Positions 16,101 through 25,705 of a stretch of DNA of 64,000 nucleotides are shown here, piece by piece. Each line of letters begins with the position of its first letter. Position 1 is the stretch's first letter. The translations under genes and the position numbers were made by a program. The DNA comes from Bacteroidota bacterium. GTDB taxonomy: Bacteria; Bacteroidota; Bacteroidia; Bacteroidales; FEN-979. The notes under the pieces are model-generated. The model did no database searches. It was given only the letters and a program-made list of their open reading frames with translations, and was not told the DNA's origin. The stretch spans positions 1 to 64,000 of the forward strand of contig JAPLDH010000049.1 in the NCBI GenBank assembly GCA_026391355.1, given 5' to 3'.

Positions 16101-17555
16101 ATGGGTAAAGACATTTTAAACCTGGAACCAAAATCATTATGGGCAAATTTTTACAACCTCACACAAATCCCCCGGCCTTCAAAATTTGAGGCACTGGCAA
16201 GAGATTATGTGGTAAACTTTGGAAAGAAACTTGGGCTGGAAACAATCATTGATGAAGTTGGCAATGTCATCATCAGGAAACCTGCTGCACCCGGCATGGA
16301 AAACCGTAAAGGGGTCGTCCTGCAGGGACACCTTGACATGGTCCCGCAAAAGAACAGCGACAAAGTTCATGACTTTGAGAAAGATCCGATCGATGCGTAT
16401 GTCGATGGAGAGTGGGTTAAAGCACGGGGAACGACGCTTGGAGCTGATAACGGGATGGGAGTAGCTGCTGCAATGGCCATCCTCGAATCGAAAGATCTAA
16501 ACCTCGGCCTCATCGAAGCGCTTTTCACCATCGATGAGGAAACGGGGATGACCGGCGCTTTCGGATTAAAGGCAGGTTTGTTCAAGGGGGATATCCTGAT
16601 GAACCTCGATTCGGAGGACGAAGGCGAACTTTACATCGGTTGTGCAGGCGGTACCAATGGGAATGCTAAATTCTCCTACCAGGAGGTAGCAGTACCTTCC
16701 GACGTGACCGCACTGAAGATAAGTGCCACCGGACTCAAGGGAGGCCACAGTGGTGTTGACATTCATCTTGGTAGGGGAAATTCAAACAAGATCCTCAACC
16801 GGTTTCTCTGGCATGCTGCTAAAAAATATGGTCTGCGTTTGGCCTCCATCGACGGTGGCAGCCTTCGCAATGCTATCCCACGGGAATCCTTTGCCATCGT
16901 GACTGTTCCTGTCAATATAAAAGATGACCTTCTGAAATGCTTAGCTGAATTCTCAGTGAAAGTGAAGAAAGAACTTGCATCGGTTGAGCCGGATATGAAA
17001 GTTGAGGCCGTTGCCTGTGACCTTCCAAAATTCCTCATCGATGAAAAAACACAGAAAGGCCTTCTTTATGCAGTTTATGCCTGCCCGAACGGCGTGATGC
17101 GAATGAGCAATGAGATGGCCGGACTGGTTGAAACCTCAAACAATCTTGCCATTGTAAAATCGGAAAACGGGATTATCAGGGTGATGTGCCTGCTCCGCAG
17201 CTCTGTCGATTCTGCCAAGCATGACCTCGAACATATGATGGAAAGTGTATTCGTTCTTGCCGGTGCTGAAATTAATTTCGACGGCCAATATCCGGGCTGG
17301 AAACCAAATCCCGACTCCCCAATCCTGAAAGCAATGCAGGACATCTACAAGAAAAAATACGGGAATGTTCCGGAAATAAAAGCCATTCATGCGGGTCTTG
17401 AATGTGGTCTTTTGGGAGGAGTTTACCCGAACTGGGACATGATCTCATTCGGCCCGACGATCCGTTACCCACATTCCCCGGATGAGAAAGTGAACATCGC
17501 AACCGTACAGAAATTCTGGGATTTCCTCGTGGAAACACTGAAGAACGTTCCTTAA
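16101..17555 (+). CDS. pepD: Aminoacyl-histidine dipeptidase (Xaa-His dipeptidase)
   Basis: M20-family zinc peptidase of 484 residues, cytoplasmic, cleaving dipeptides such as Xaa-His. The ATG at 16101 follows AAGGAGG (16085-16091), a rare strong ribosome binding site in this window. Metal and catalytic residues are visible: His77 and Asp79 (LQGHLDMV), Asp116 (LGADNGMG), Glu146-Glu147 (DEETGMTGA), the lid motif GGHSGVDIHLGRGN, and the late HAGLECGLLG and PTIRYPHSPDE. The stop overlaps that of the converging methyltransferase (TTAA shared). With the OPT transporter upstream it forms a likely peptide-use cluster. Confidence 0.94.
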   Translation: MGKDILNLEPKSLWANFYNLTQIPRPSKFEALARDYVVNFGKKLGLETIIDEVGNVIIRKPAAPGMENRKGVVLQGHLDMVPQKNSDKVHDFEKDPIDAYVDGEWVKARGTTLGADNGMGVAAAMAILESKDLNLGLIEALFTIDEETGMTGAFGLKAGLFKGDILMNLDSEDEGELYIGCAGGTNGNAKFSYQEVAVPSDVTALKISATGLKGGHSGVDIHLGRGNSNKILNRFLWHAAKKYGLRLASIDGGSLRNAIPRESFAIVTVPVNIKDDLLKCLAEFSVKVKKELASVEPDMKVEAVACDLPKFLIDEKTQKGLLYAVYACPNGVMRMSNEMAGLVETSNNLAIVKSENGIIRVMCLLRSSVDSAKHDLEHMMESVFVLAGAEINFDGQYPGWKPNPDSPILKAMQDIYKKKYGNVPEIKAIHAGLECGLLGGVYPNWDMISFGPTIRYPHSPDEKVNIATVQKFWDFLVETLKNVP

Positions 17556-18277
17556 ACCTTCTCGAAAGCACAGAAATAATAGTTATTCGCGGCTCCTATC
17601 AGTTCGAATTTCATGTAATAGCTTTCCGTAAAATTCGTGAAAGCCAGAAATTCATGTCGGGGAACATTGAACTGGTCGAAAAGAATGATATCCCCTTTGG
17701 CTAAATAAGGTGCGAGACTGGTAAGTGCATATAATGTTGAAGTATACAGATCCGCATCCATCAGGATCACTTTCTTTTTTCCTTTGTCAAGCGTTTTTAA
17801 AATACCGGGCAGCGTATCCTGGAAAAGTCCCTTCGCAAAGGTTACACGCGGATCCTCAATCGCCGGCAGTTTCAGACCTGCACTCATGTCGCCTTTCTTA
17901 AAGATCCCCCAATCTTCAGGTAATCCTTCAAATGTATCAAACCCGATAAAGGATGAGGAGGGGTGATCATTGTTCTTTACCCACCATTCAAAGGAATATC
18001 CCCCATAAACCCCAAACTCAAGATAGGTCATCTTTTCATGTTGCAGGTTCTTTTCATTCAGGATAAATTCATACAACTTATATCTCTTATTATAATCCCA
18101 TTTGCCGGAATAGAAATCATTGAATTTAAGGTTCCGGTTCTTACTGATGAATTTTGAAATCTTTGAGAGGAAGGAAAGATTCAGCATAAGACCGGTGAAT
18201 GGTTCGATGATTTTATGTAACCTGAACCGGATAAAATTTGCCTTTCCTTTTCTTATAAGAGTTAATTTTAATGACAT
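17552..18277 (-). CDS. TylF/MycF-like SAM methyltransferase
   Basis: 241 residues from the preferred start MSLKLTLIRKGK (18277); a start 25 codons upstream runs into the repeat at 18339 and adds nothing of family character. Seen: YLEFGVYGGYSFEWW (SAM loop), GFDTFEGLPEDWG, GDMSAG, and ILMDADLYTSTLYAL with the metal-binding Asp pattern of macrocin O-methyltransferase (TylF) relatives, then GDIILFDQF. In Bacteroidota such genes are often near polysaccharide genes, and a YfhO protein and a glycosyltransferase lie downstream on the other strand. Substrate unknown, probably a sugar. Confidence 0.8.
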   Translation of the reverse strand: MSLKLTLIRKGKANFIRFRLHKIIEPFTGLMLNLSFLSKISKFISKNRNLKFNDFYSGKWDYNKRYKLYEFILNEKNLQHEKMTYLEFGVYGGYSFEWWVKNNDHPSSSFIGFDTFEGLPEDWGIFKKGDMSAGLKLPAIEDPRVTFAKGLFQDTLPGILKTLDKGKKKVILMDADLYTSTLYALTSLAPYLAKGDIILFDQFNVPRHEFLAFTNFTESYYMKFELIGAANNYYFCAFEKV

Positions 18278-18338
18278 AGCGTTGATCCTTGTTGATAACG
18301 GGGTCAAAGGTATTAATATTTTTCTGTGATTTTTTTTC

Positions 18339-18424
18339 ACCACAATAGGCACAATAGATCACAGTAGATGAGCACAATAGATCTAATGTGTCTTTCTAAT
18401 GTGCCCTATTGTGTCTATTGTGGT
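18339..18424. repeat. Long inverted repeat (ACCACAATAGGCACAATAG)
   Basis: Left arm 18339-18357 and right arm 18406-18424 match at 18 of 19 bases. Between them lies a further near-palindrome, CACAATAGATCTAATGTG. It could form an extended cruciform or hairpin between the methyltransferase gene and rpmH. No protein is encoded. Confidence 0.75.
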
Positions 18425-18434
18425 TAATTATCTC

Positions 18435-18464
18435 TTGGAAGTAAGAAATAAAATCGTATTTTTG
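18435..18464 (+). promoter_or_regulatory. Promoter of rpmH
   Basis: -33 TTG (18435-18437), 19-base spacer, -7 TATTTTTG (18457-18464). Good fit to the Bacteroidota consensus, with a leader of about 15 bases before the ATG. Confidence 0.65.
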
Positions 18465-18483
18465 CACTCCCAAATTAACAAAC

Positions 18484-18645
18484 ATGACTAAGAGAACATT
18501 TCAGCCGTCAAACGTAAAGAGGAAAAATAAACATGGCTTCCGGGAAAGAATGTCATCGGCGAACGGTCGTAAAGTGCTGGCCTCAAGAAGAGCAAAAGGT
18601 AGAAAAAAATTAACGGTTTCAGATGAAAAATTAGGCTCAAAATAA
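18484..18645 (+). CDS. rpmH: 50S ribosomal protein L34
   Basis: 53 residues: [20 protein letters not shown], then [20 protein letters not shown] and [13 protein letters not shown]. This is an unmistakable bL34 of the large ribosomal subunit, very basic. It is transcribed alone, between its own promoter and a terminator. The usual partner rnpA (RNase P protein) and the dnaA origin region are not adjacent, which is common in Bacteroidota. Confidence 0.97.
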   Translation: MTKRTFQPSNVKRKNKHGFRERMSSANGRKVLASRRAKGRKKLTVSDEKLGSK

Positions 18646-18690
18646 TTCTTCATGTCTTGAAGACAAAAATATTTTAATTTTTCTGCAATA

Positions 18691-18724
18691 AAAGAAGATA
18701 ATCTTACATTTATCTTCTTTTTTT
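18691..18724 (+). terminator. Intrinsic terminator after rpmH
   Basis: AAAGAAGATAA (18691-18701) pairs with TTATCTTCTTT (18710-18720), 8-base loop, followed by more T residues. Confidence 0.8.
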
Positions 18725-18754
18725 ATTTGTTTAAAATCCTTTGATACCAGCCTT

Positions 18755-21178
18755 ATGAAAAACCTCTCCTTTAAAATGATAGTTCCCTACCTGACAGCTA
18801 TCCTGCTATTCCTGGTCATCACTTTGGTTTATTTCAGCCCGTTGCTTGAAGGAAAACGACTCCTTCAAAGTGACATTGTTCACCATCAGGGTGTCTCTAA
18901 AGAAATATCCGATTATCGTGACAAAACAGGCCATGAAGCACTCTGGACAAATTCGATGTTCGGGGGAATGCCTGCTTACCAGATCTCTGTAAGATATACA
19001 TCCAACCTGATCGGGTACCTGGATAAAGTATTTACACTGTGGTTGCCCAATCCCGCAAACTATCTCTTTCTCTATTTCCTTGGTTTCTTCGTTTTAATGC
19101 TTGTTTTAGGGGTAAATCCATGGCTTGCAATAGCAGGATCGATCGGATTCGGCCTCTCATCCTTTTTCCTCATCGTAATTGAAGCCGGCCATAACTCCCA
19201 GGCACATGCCATTGGCTATATCGGTTTCGTTCTTGCCGGTATCATACTTACACTCAGGAAAAAATATCTTATCGGGGGCATTGTTACTGCTGTTTTTCTT
19301 TCCCTTGAACTGAATGCAAACCATCCCCAGATCGCCTATTATATGGTGATACTTGCTGTTCTTTACGGCATCTTTGAATTAATAGGGGCGATTAAAACAA
19401 AGACCTTCCTTCCCTACCTGAAATCCATTGGCATTATTATGGTGGCTGTTCTGTTCGCTTTCCTGACAAACATTACAAGCCTTTGGGCCACCTATGAATA
19501 CGGGAAATATACTATTCGCGGAAAATCCGAACTGACCACTGAAAAGGAAAACCGGACATCAGGTCTTGATAAAGACTATGTGACACACTGGAGCTATGGG
19601 ATCGCCGAGACAATGACGCTGCTTATCCCAAATGTTTATGGAGGTACCTATCAGAAGCTTTCGATGAATTCGGAAATTGCCAAAGCCCTGGAACAAAATA
19701 ATTATCCTCCACGGGAAATCATGAAAGAACAACAATGGCCAATGTACTGGGGTTCCCAGCCGTTTACCTCCGGTCCTGTTTATGTCGGGGCGATCATTGT
19801 CTTTCTGTTTGTCCTGGGATTATTTGTTGTTAAAGGACCTTTAAAATGGTGGCTGCTTGCCGGTACAATATTATCCATAATGCTGGCCTGGGGCCATAAC
19901 TTCATGACACTGACCGACTTTTTCCTCAATTATGTCCCTGGATATAATAAATTCAGGGCAGTGACTATGACCCTTGTCATCGCGGAAATTTCAATGCCGA
20001 TTCTGGGAATACTGGCCATTAAGGAAATTTTTAACCCTGAAAATGATCGGAAAAAATTATTCAAGGCACTGCAGATCGCATTTTTTATTACCGGTGGTAC
20101 ATGCCTCATTTTTGCCCTGCTCCCCGGAATGTTTTTCAATTTTGTCGGAGCAAGTGATAAATCACAAGGTTTACCCGATTTTATGATGAATGCACTTATT
20201 ATTGACAGAAAAAATCTCCTTGTTTCCGATGCTTTCCGTTCATTTGCACTTATTACCTTGACCGCTGGTTTGCTCTGGGCAGTTCTTTATAAGAAATTTA
20301 AATTGGCATATGCGTTTCCTGTTCTGATTGGATTGATTCTCATCGATTTGTTCATGGTCGATAAAAGATATTTGAACAACGACAGCTTTACCACAAAAGC
20401 GAAAGTTGAAAAACCTTTTGAACCAACTCAGGCTGACCAGCAAATTCTCCAGGATAATTCTTTGGATTACAGGGTTTATAACGCTACCATTGACCCCACC
20501 ATGGATGCAGGAACTTCATATTTCCATAAGTCGCTGGGAGGCTATCACGGGGCTAAGCTGCGCCGCTACCAGGAACTGATCGATTACCAGATAGGAAAAA
20601 ATAATATGCAGGTACTAAATATGCTGAATACTAAATATGTTATCGTACCGGATGCAAACAAAAACCCTCTTGCACAACAAAATCCCGATGCACTCGGGAA
20701 CGCCTGGTTTGTGAAAGGATACAAACTGGTGGAAAATCCGGATGCAGAGATCAATGCGCTAACGAAATTCAATGCGAAGGATACGGCAATTATTGATAAG
20801 ACCTTTTCGGCAGCGTTGAAAGATTATTCCCCAGGCAGAGATTCAGCAGATTTTATTAAACTCGACAGCTATGAGCCAAATAACCTTGCTTATTCTTACA
20901 AAACAAAAAGCAACGGTCTTGCAGTCTTTTCTGAGATCTATTACCCGAAAGGATGGGAAGCTACAATAGATAGTAAACCAGCTCCCATATTCAGGGTTAA
21001 TTATGTATTACGGGCAATGGTGCTCCCTGCCGGGGAACATAAAGTGGTATTCAACTTTCATCCAAAAGTTTATTATGTCGGAGAAAAGATCTCCCTGGCG
21101 AGTTCCCTCGTATTGATTGTTTTCATTGTTCTTTTCGGAGGTTTTGAGATCCGCATGGCAATGAAACCAAAAGCATGA
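18755..21178 (+). CDS. YfhO-family membrane protein
   Basis: 807 residues, about 12-14 membrane segments. The family pattern is clear: the first loop after TM1 has LLQSDIVHHQGVSKEI, then LWTNSMFGGMPAYQIS; later a GAGHNSQAHA-like loop (IEAGHNSQAHAIGYIGFVLA), and a C-terminal periplasmic beta-rich domain (LAVFSEIYYPKGWEATID, RAMVLPAGEHKVVFNFHPKV) before a last membrane helix. YfhO proteins are GT-C-like and have been tied to glycosylation of cell-wall polymers; here the sugar and acceptor are unknown. The gene overlaps the next glycosyltransferase by 4 bases (ATGA), so the two are translationally coupled and probably act together. Confidence 0.9.
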   Translation: MKNLSFKMIVPYLTAILLFLVITLVYFSPLLEGKRLLQSDIVHHQGVSKEISDYRDKTGHEALWTNSMFGGMPAYQISVRYTSNLIGYLDKVFTLWLPNPANYLFLYFLGFFVLMLVLGVNPWLAIAGSIGFGLSSFFLIVIEAGHNSQAHAIGYIGFVLAGIILTLRKKYLIGGIVTAVFLSLELNANHPQIAYYMVILAVLYGIFELIGAIKTKTFLPYLKSIGIIMVAVLFAFLTNITSLWATYEYGKYTIRGKSELTTEKENRTSGLDKDYVTHWSYGIAETMTLLIPNVYGGTYQKLSMNSEIAKALEQNNYPPREIMKEQQWPMYWGSQPFTSGPVYVGAIIVFLFVLGLFVVKGPLKWWLLAGTILSIMLAWGHNFMTLTDFFLNYVPGYNKFRAVTMTLVIAEISMPILGILAIKEIFNPENDRKKLFKALQIAFFITGGTCLIFALLPGMFFNFVGASDKSQGLPDFMMNALIIDRKNLLVSDAFRSFALITLTAGLLWAVLYKKFKLAYAFPVLIGLILIDLFMVDKRYLNNDSFTTKAKVEKPFEPTQADQQILQDNSLDYRVYNATIDPTMDAGTSYFHKSLGGYHGAKLRRYQELIDYQIGKNNMQVLNMLNTKYVIVPDANKNPLAQQNPDALGNAWFVKGYKLVENPDAEINALTKFNAKDTAIIDKTFSAALKDYSPGRDSADFIKLDSYEPNNLAYSYKTKSNGLAVFSEIYYPKGWEATIDSKPAPIFRVNYVLRAMVLPAGEHKVVFNFHPKVYYVGEKISLASSLVLIVFIVLFGGFEIRMAMKPKA

Positions 21179-22473
21179 AAAAAGCGCTGATCATTACCTA
21201 TTACTGGCCTCCGAGTGGTGGTGCCGGTGTTCAACGATGGCTGAAATTCGTTAAATACCTTCGTGGATTCGGTTGGGAACCCATTGTCTATACCCCCGAG
21301 AATCCTGAATTTCCTGAGATTGATAACTCCCTTTATAACGATATTCCTGATAATATTACGGTTATTAAAACGCCGATCCGGGAACCTTATAACGCTTATA
21401 AACGTCTGATCGGACAGAAAAAAGAGGAAAGGATAAATCCAAGTTTCCTTTCAGAGAAAAAAAGAAATCCTCTGCTTGAAAATATTTCAGTATGGATAAG
21501 AGGCAATTTCTTTATTCCTGATGCAAGGATGTTCTGGATCCGGCCCTCAGTAAGGTTCTTACTCAGCTACTTAGAAGAGAATCCGGTTGATATTATTATT
21601 TCGACAGGTCCCCCCCACAGCATGCACATCATCGGGATGAACATCAGCAAGGTTCTCAACCTCCCGTGGATCGCTGATTTCCGTGATCCCTGGACAAACA
21701 TCGATTTCTATAAGGAACTGAGACTGACCTGTTTGGCTGATCATCGTCACCGGAAGATGGAATTACAGGTACTTTCCCGCGCATCTGCAGTCACATGTAT
21801 CGGCGATTCCATGGCAGAAGATTTCAATAAATTGTTTACCCGGAAATATGATGTGATAACCAATGGATATGACGGAGATGATATATCACAGAACGAAACC
21901 CCTGCACCTGACCGAAAATTCTCCATCTCATATATCGGAACCATGGTCAGTTCACGAAACCCGGTTTCTTTCTGGACAGCCATTCAGTCGTTGGTAAATG
22001 AGAACAAGGATTTTCGCGACGACCTGCTGATCAGGTTGGTAGGGAAAACTGATTATTCAGTTATGGATTCTATCAATCAATCCGGGTTAACCGGTTATGT
22101 TGAAAAGGTAGATTACTTACCACACAGGGACGTCATTAAGATTCAGCGTCAAACGCAGGTTCTACTGCTCATCATCAATGATACACCGAATGCAAAGATG
22201 ATACTCACCGGTAAGTTCTTTGAATACATGGCAGCCCGGAGACCAATCCTATGCATCGGACCCATTGACGGTGATGCATCAAAAATTCTTGCTGAAACGA
22301 ATTCAGGCATGATCGCGGGATTCTCAAACGCTCAAAGGGTGAAAGAAATCATACAGGTCTATTATTCAAAATTCAAAGCCGGAACCCTGTTTTCTGAAAG
22401 TACTAATATTGAAGCTTATTCGAGAAAAGCCTTAACGGAGAAATTGAGCAAGATCATGGACTCGTTGGTCTGA
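21175..22473 (+). CDS. Glycosyltransferase (GT4-like, GT-B fold)
   Basis: 432 residues, cytoplasmic or membrane-associated. N-terminus KKALIITYYWPPSGGAGVQR (glycine-rich acceptor loop), WIADFRDPW in the middle, a second Rossmann half from about residue 240 (FSISYIGTMVSSRNP), and TGKFFEYMAARRPILCIG, the Bacteroidota version of the nucleotide-sugar-binding E..A.G.P motif. Function: transfer of an unidentified sugar in polysaccharide or glycolipid synthesis. Starts inside the last codons of the YfhO gene. The left arm of the inverted-repeat cassette begins 5 bases after its stop. Confidence 0.88.
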   Translation: MKKALIITYYWPPSGGAGVQRWLKFVKYLRGFGWEPIVYTPENPEFPEIDNSLYNDIPDNITVIKTPIREPYNAYKRLIGQKKEERINPSFLSEKKRNPLLENISVWIRGNFFIPDARMFWIRPSVRFLLSYLEENPVDIIISTGPPHSMHIIGMNISKVLNLPWIADFRDPWTNIDFYKELRLTCLADHRHRKMELQVLSRASAVTCIGDSMAEDFNKLFTRKYDVITNGYDGDDISQNETPAPDRKFSISYIGTMVSSRNPVSFWTAIQSLVNENKDFRDDLLIRLVGKTDYSVMDSINQSGLTGYVEKVDYLPHRDVIKIQRQTQVLLLIINDTPNAKMILTGKFFEYMAARRPILCIGPIDGDASKILAETNSGMIAGFSNAQRVKEIIQVYYSKFKAGTLFSESTNIEAYSRKALTEKLSKIMDSLV

Positions 22474-22477
22474 CCTT

Positions 22478-22968
22478 AGTAAATCAAAATGCAAAAATCA
22501 AATTGATTTGAAATGCCCATAAGTTTCCTACCTTGAGATGGTGTTATTTTGTCTTTGATTTTGCTGTAACTACAGATTTTGCTGAGATGTTAAGCAGTTC
22601 TTTTGATTCATTGAAAAGAAACCTTATTGCTTCATCGTTGGGGGAAATCATTTTTGCATTAATGATAACCTTAACCCAATAATTACATTCCCGGAGTTCC
22701 TTCACTACGATCTGCATTTTATGAATAAAATCTGCCCTGCTTTCTCCTGCTCTCGCTTCTTCATAATTTGCCCCGACAGAAGTGCCGGCCCTAAATAGCT
22801 GACTGTAAACATGCCGGCAGGAATAGGTTTTGAATAGCTGTTTCTCAATGTTTATTATATTTACCACAAGGATCATAAACCGATCTGACATCAAATCATA
22901 AAAAGTGTTCATAGTCATTTCCTTCTTATTTTGATTTTTACATTTTACATTTTGCATTTTGATTTACT
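22478..22968. repeat. 19-bp perfect inverted repeat bracketing the four-helix-bundle gene
   Basis: AGTAAATCAAAATGCAAAA (22478-22496) and its exact reverse complement (22950-22968) enclose one small gene. Inside the left arm is a 7-1-7 palindrome (22495-22509); the right side has a TGTAAAATGTAAAA tandem. I see no target-site duplication and no transposase, so this is a possible non-autonomous cassette rather than an insertion sequence. Confidence 0.7.
22544..22912 (-). CDS. Four-helix-bundle (S23/IVS-like) protein
   Basis: 122 residues from ATG 22912, chosen because AAGGAA lies at the right distance; an ATG at 22957 would add residues encoded by the AAATGTAAAATG tandem. Family signature: FRAGTSVGANYEEARAGESRADFIHKM and LRECNYWVKVI, as in S23-like proteins first seen in 23S rRNA intervening sequences of Leptospira and in Avd-like proteins of diversity-generating retroelements. 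It forms a pentameric helical bundle in known structures; its role in stand-alone form is unknown. It lies within a 19-bp inverted repeat, opposite in direction to both neighbours. Confidence 0.87.
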   Translation of the reverse strand: MNTFYDLMSDRFMILVVNIINIEKQLFKTYSCRHVYSQLFRAGTSVGANYEEARAGESRADFIHKMQIVVKELRECNYWVKVIINAKMISPNDEAIRFLFNESKELLNISAKSVVTAKSKTK

Positions 22969-23027
22969 GATGTTGCTTTATCGGGTTTACTTTGAAAAGG
23001 TCATACAAATCCTTTCAATATTTTTTG

Positions 23028-23035
23028 TAATTTTG
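23028..23035 (+). promoter_or_regulatory. -7 box (TAATTTTG) of rnpB
   Basis: TAnnTTTG 5 bases before the first base of helix P1, which fits the transcription start expected for RNase P RNA. Confidence 0.6.
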
Positions 23036-23040
23036 CACAA

Positions 23041-23409
23041 ACAACAGTTCGATCTATCGCTGCGGTTACGGATTTTCCGGAGACCGGAGAGGAAAGTCGG
23101 GACAACACAGAGCGCCATACTTCCTAACGGGAAGGCTTTCGGGATATAAAGGCCCGGGGGATAGAAAGTGCCACAGAAAATTACCGTCCCGGTTTCACAC
23201 CGGGATAAGGGTGAAAACGCGAGGTAAGAGCTCACGGTTATGGCAGGCAACTGCCATGAAGGGTAAACCTTATGGGTTGAAAGACCATGTACACTGACTG
23301 TTAAGGGCTGCTCGCCCAATGTCGGGGGGTAGGTCGATAAAGCCTGCAGGTGACTGCCGGCTTAGATAAATGATAGAATAGAACAGAATCCTGCTTACGG
23401 AACTGTTGT
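23041..23409 (+). ncRNA. rnpB: RNase P RNA, bacterial type A
   Basis: The catalytic RNA that matures tRNA 5' ends. Conserved blocks are seen in order: GAGAGGAAAGTCGGGAC (CR-I), ATAGAAAGTGCCACAGAAA, GGGTGAAAACGCGAGGTAAG, then AGCTCAC, and the 3' part of P4 in AACAGAATCCTGCTTACGG. The ends are set by helix P1: ACAACAGTTC (23041-23050) pairs perfectly with GAACTGTTGT (23400-23409). The T-run at 23409-23416 right after P1 serves as terminator. Minus-strand and plus-strand open frames across it are shadows. Confidence 0.95.
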
Positions 23410-23416
23410 TTTTTTA
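23409..23416 (+). terminator. T-run after helix P1 of RNase P RNA
   Basis: Eight T residues follow the P1 3' strand directly; P1 acts as the terminator stem. Confidence 0.6.
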
Positions 23417-23419
23417 TTC

Positions 23420-23475
23420 GAGTGATCGAGTGATCAAGTGATCGAGTGATCAAGTGATCGGGTGATCAAGTGATC
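23420..23475. repeat. Tandem array of seven 8-bp units (RRGTGATC)
   Basis: GAGTGATC twice, then AAGTGATC and GAGTGATC/GGGTGATC alternating, seven units in 56 bases. Every unit carries a GATC site. It opens the 307-base gene-free stretch between rnpB and gyrB (23410-23716). The rest of that stretch holds the palindromic repeat at 23500-23536, AT-rich sequence and the gyrB promoter box. Confidence 0.9.
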
Positions 23476-23499
23476 CGCGAATTGTTGATAACAAAGTTC

Positions 23500-23536
23500 A
23501 AGTGACATGTCCCAAGTCACATGTCACGAGTCACTT
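23500..23536. repeat. GTGACATGT / ACATGTCAC palindromic repeat
   Basis: AAGTGACATGT, AAGTCACATGTCAC and GAGTCACTT follow each other, giving partly overlapping inverted arms. Similar GTGAC/GTCAC words occur at the recQ 3' end (8447-8465). Confidence 0.6.
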
Positions 23537-23677
23537 TCTGGAGAATATCCATAAATACCATAACATTTACACATCTTTTTCTTCCTTGTAACCTCCATCA
23601 AACTTTTCACTAAAATTTGTTAATAAAATAGTTGATATTCCTGATATTATATTGCCTTCGGATTCAACTTTTTTTCG

Positions 23678-23685
23678 TAAATTTG
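23678..23685 (+). promoter_or_regulatory. -7 box (TAAATTTG) of gyrB
   Basis: TAnnTTTG 31 bases before the gyrB ATG at 23717. A TTG at 23652 is 23 bases upstream, slightly far for the -33 element. Confidence 0.5.
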
Positions 23686-23698
23686 TTGTATTATTTAA

Positions 23699-25678
<1,980 letters not shown>

Positions 25679-25705
25679 ATTTGTATCTTCAAGTATAATA
25701 TTTCC

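Noticed and set aside
22478-22968. Insertion sequence
   Set aside because: The only gene inside is a four-helix-bundle protein; no transposase or target duplication is visible.
22987-23319. Open reading frames on both strands over 22931-23319
   Set aside because: They lie across the RNase P RNA gene and its promoter; the RNA signature and P1 helix explain the sequence.
23420-23475. Possible CRISPR array
   Set aside because: Units are 8 bases, directly tandem with no spacers, and no cas genes are present.
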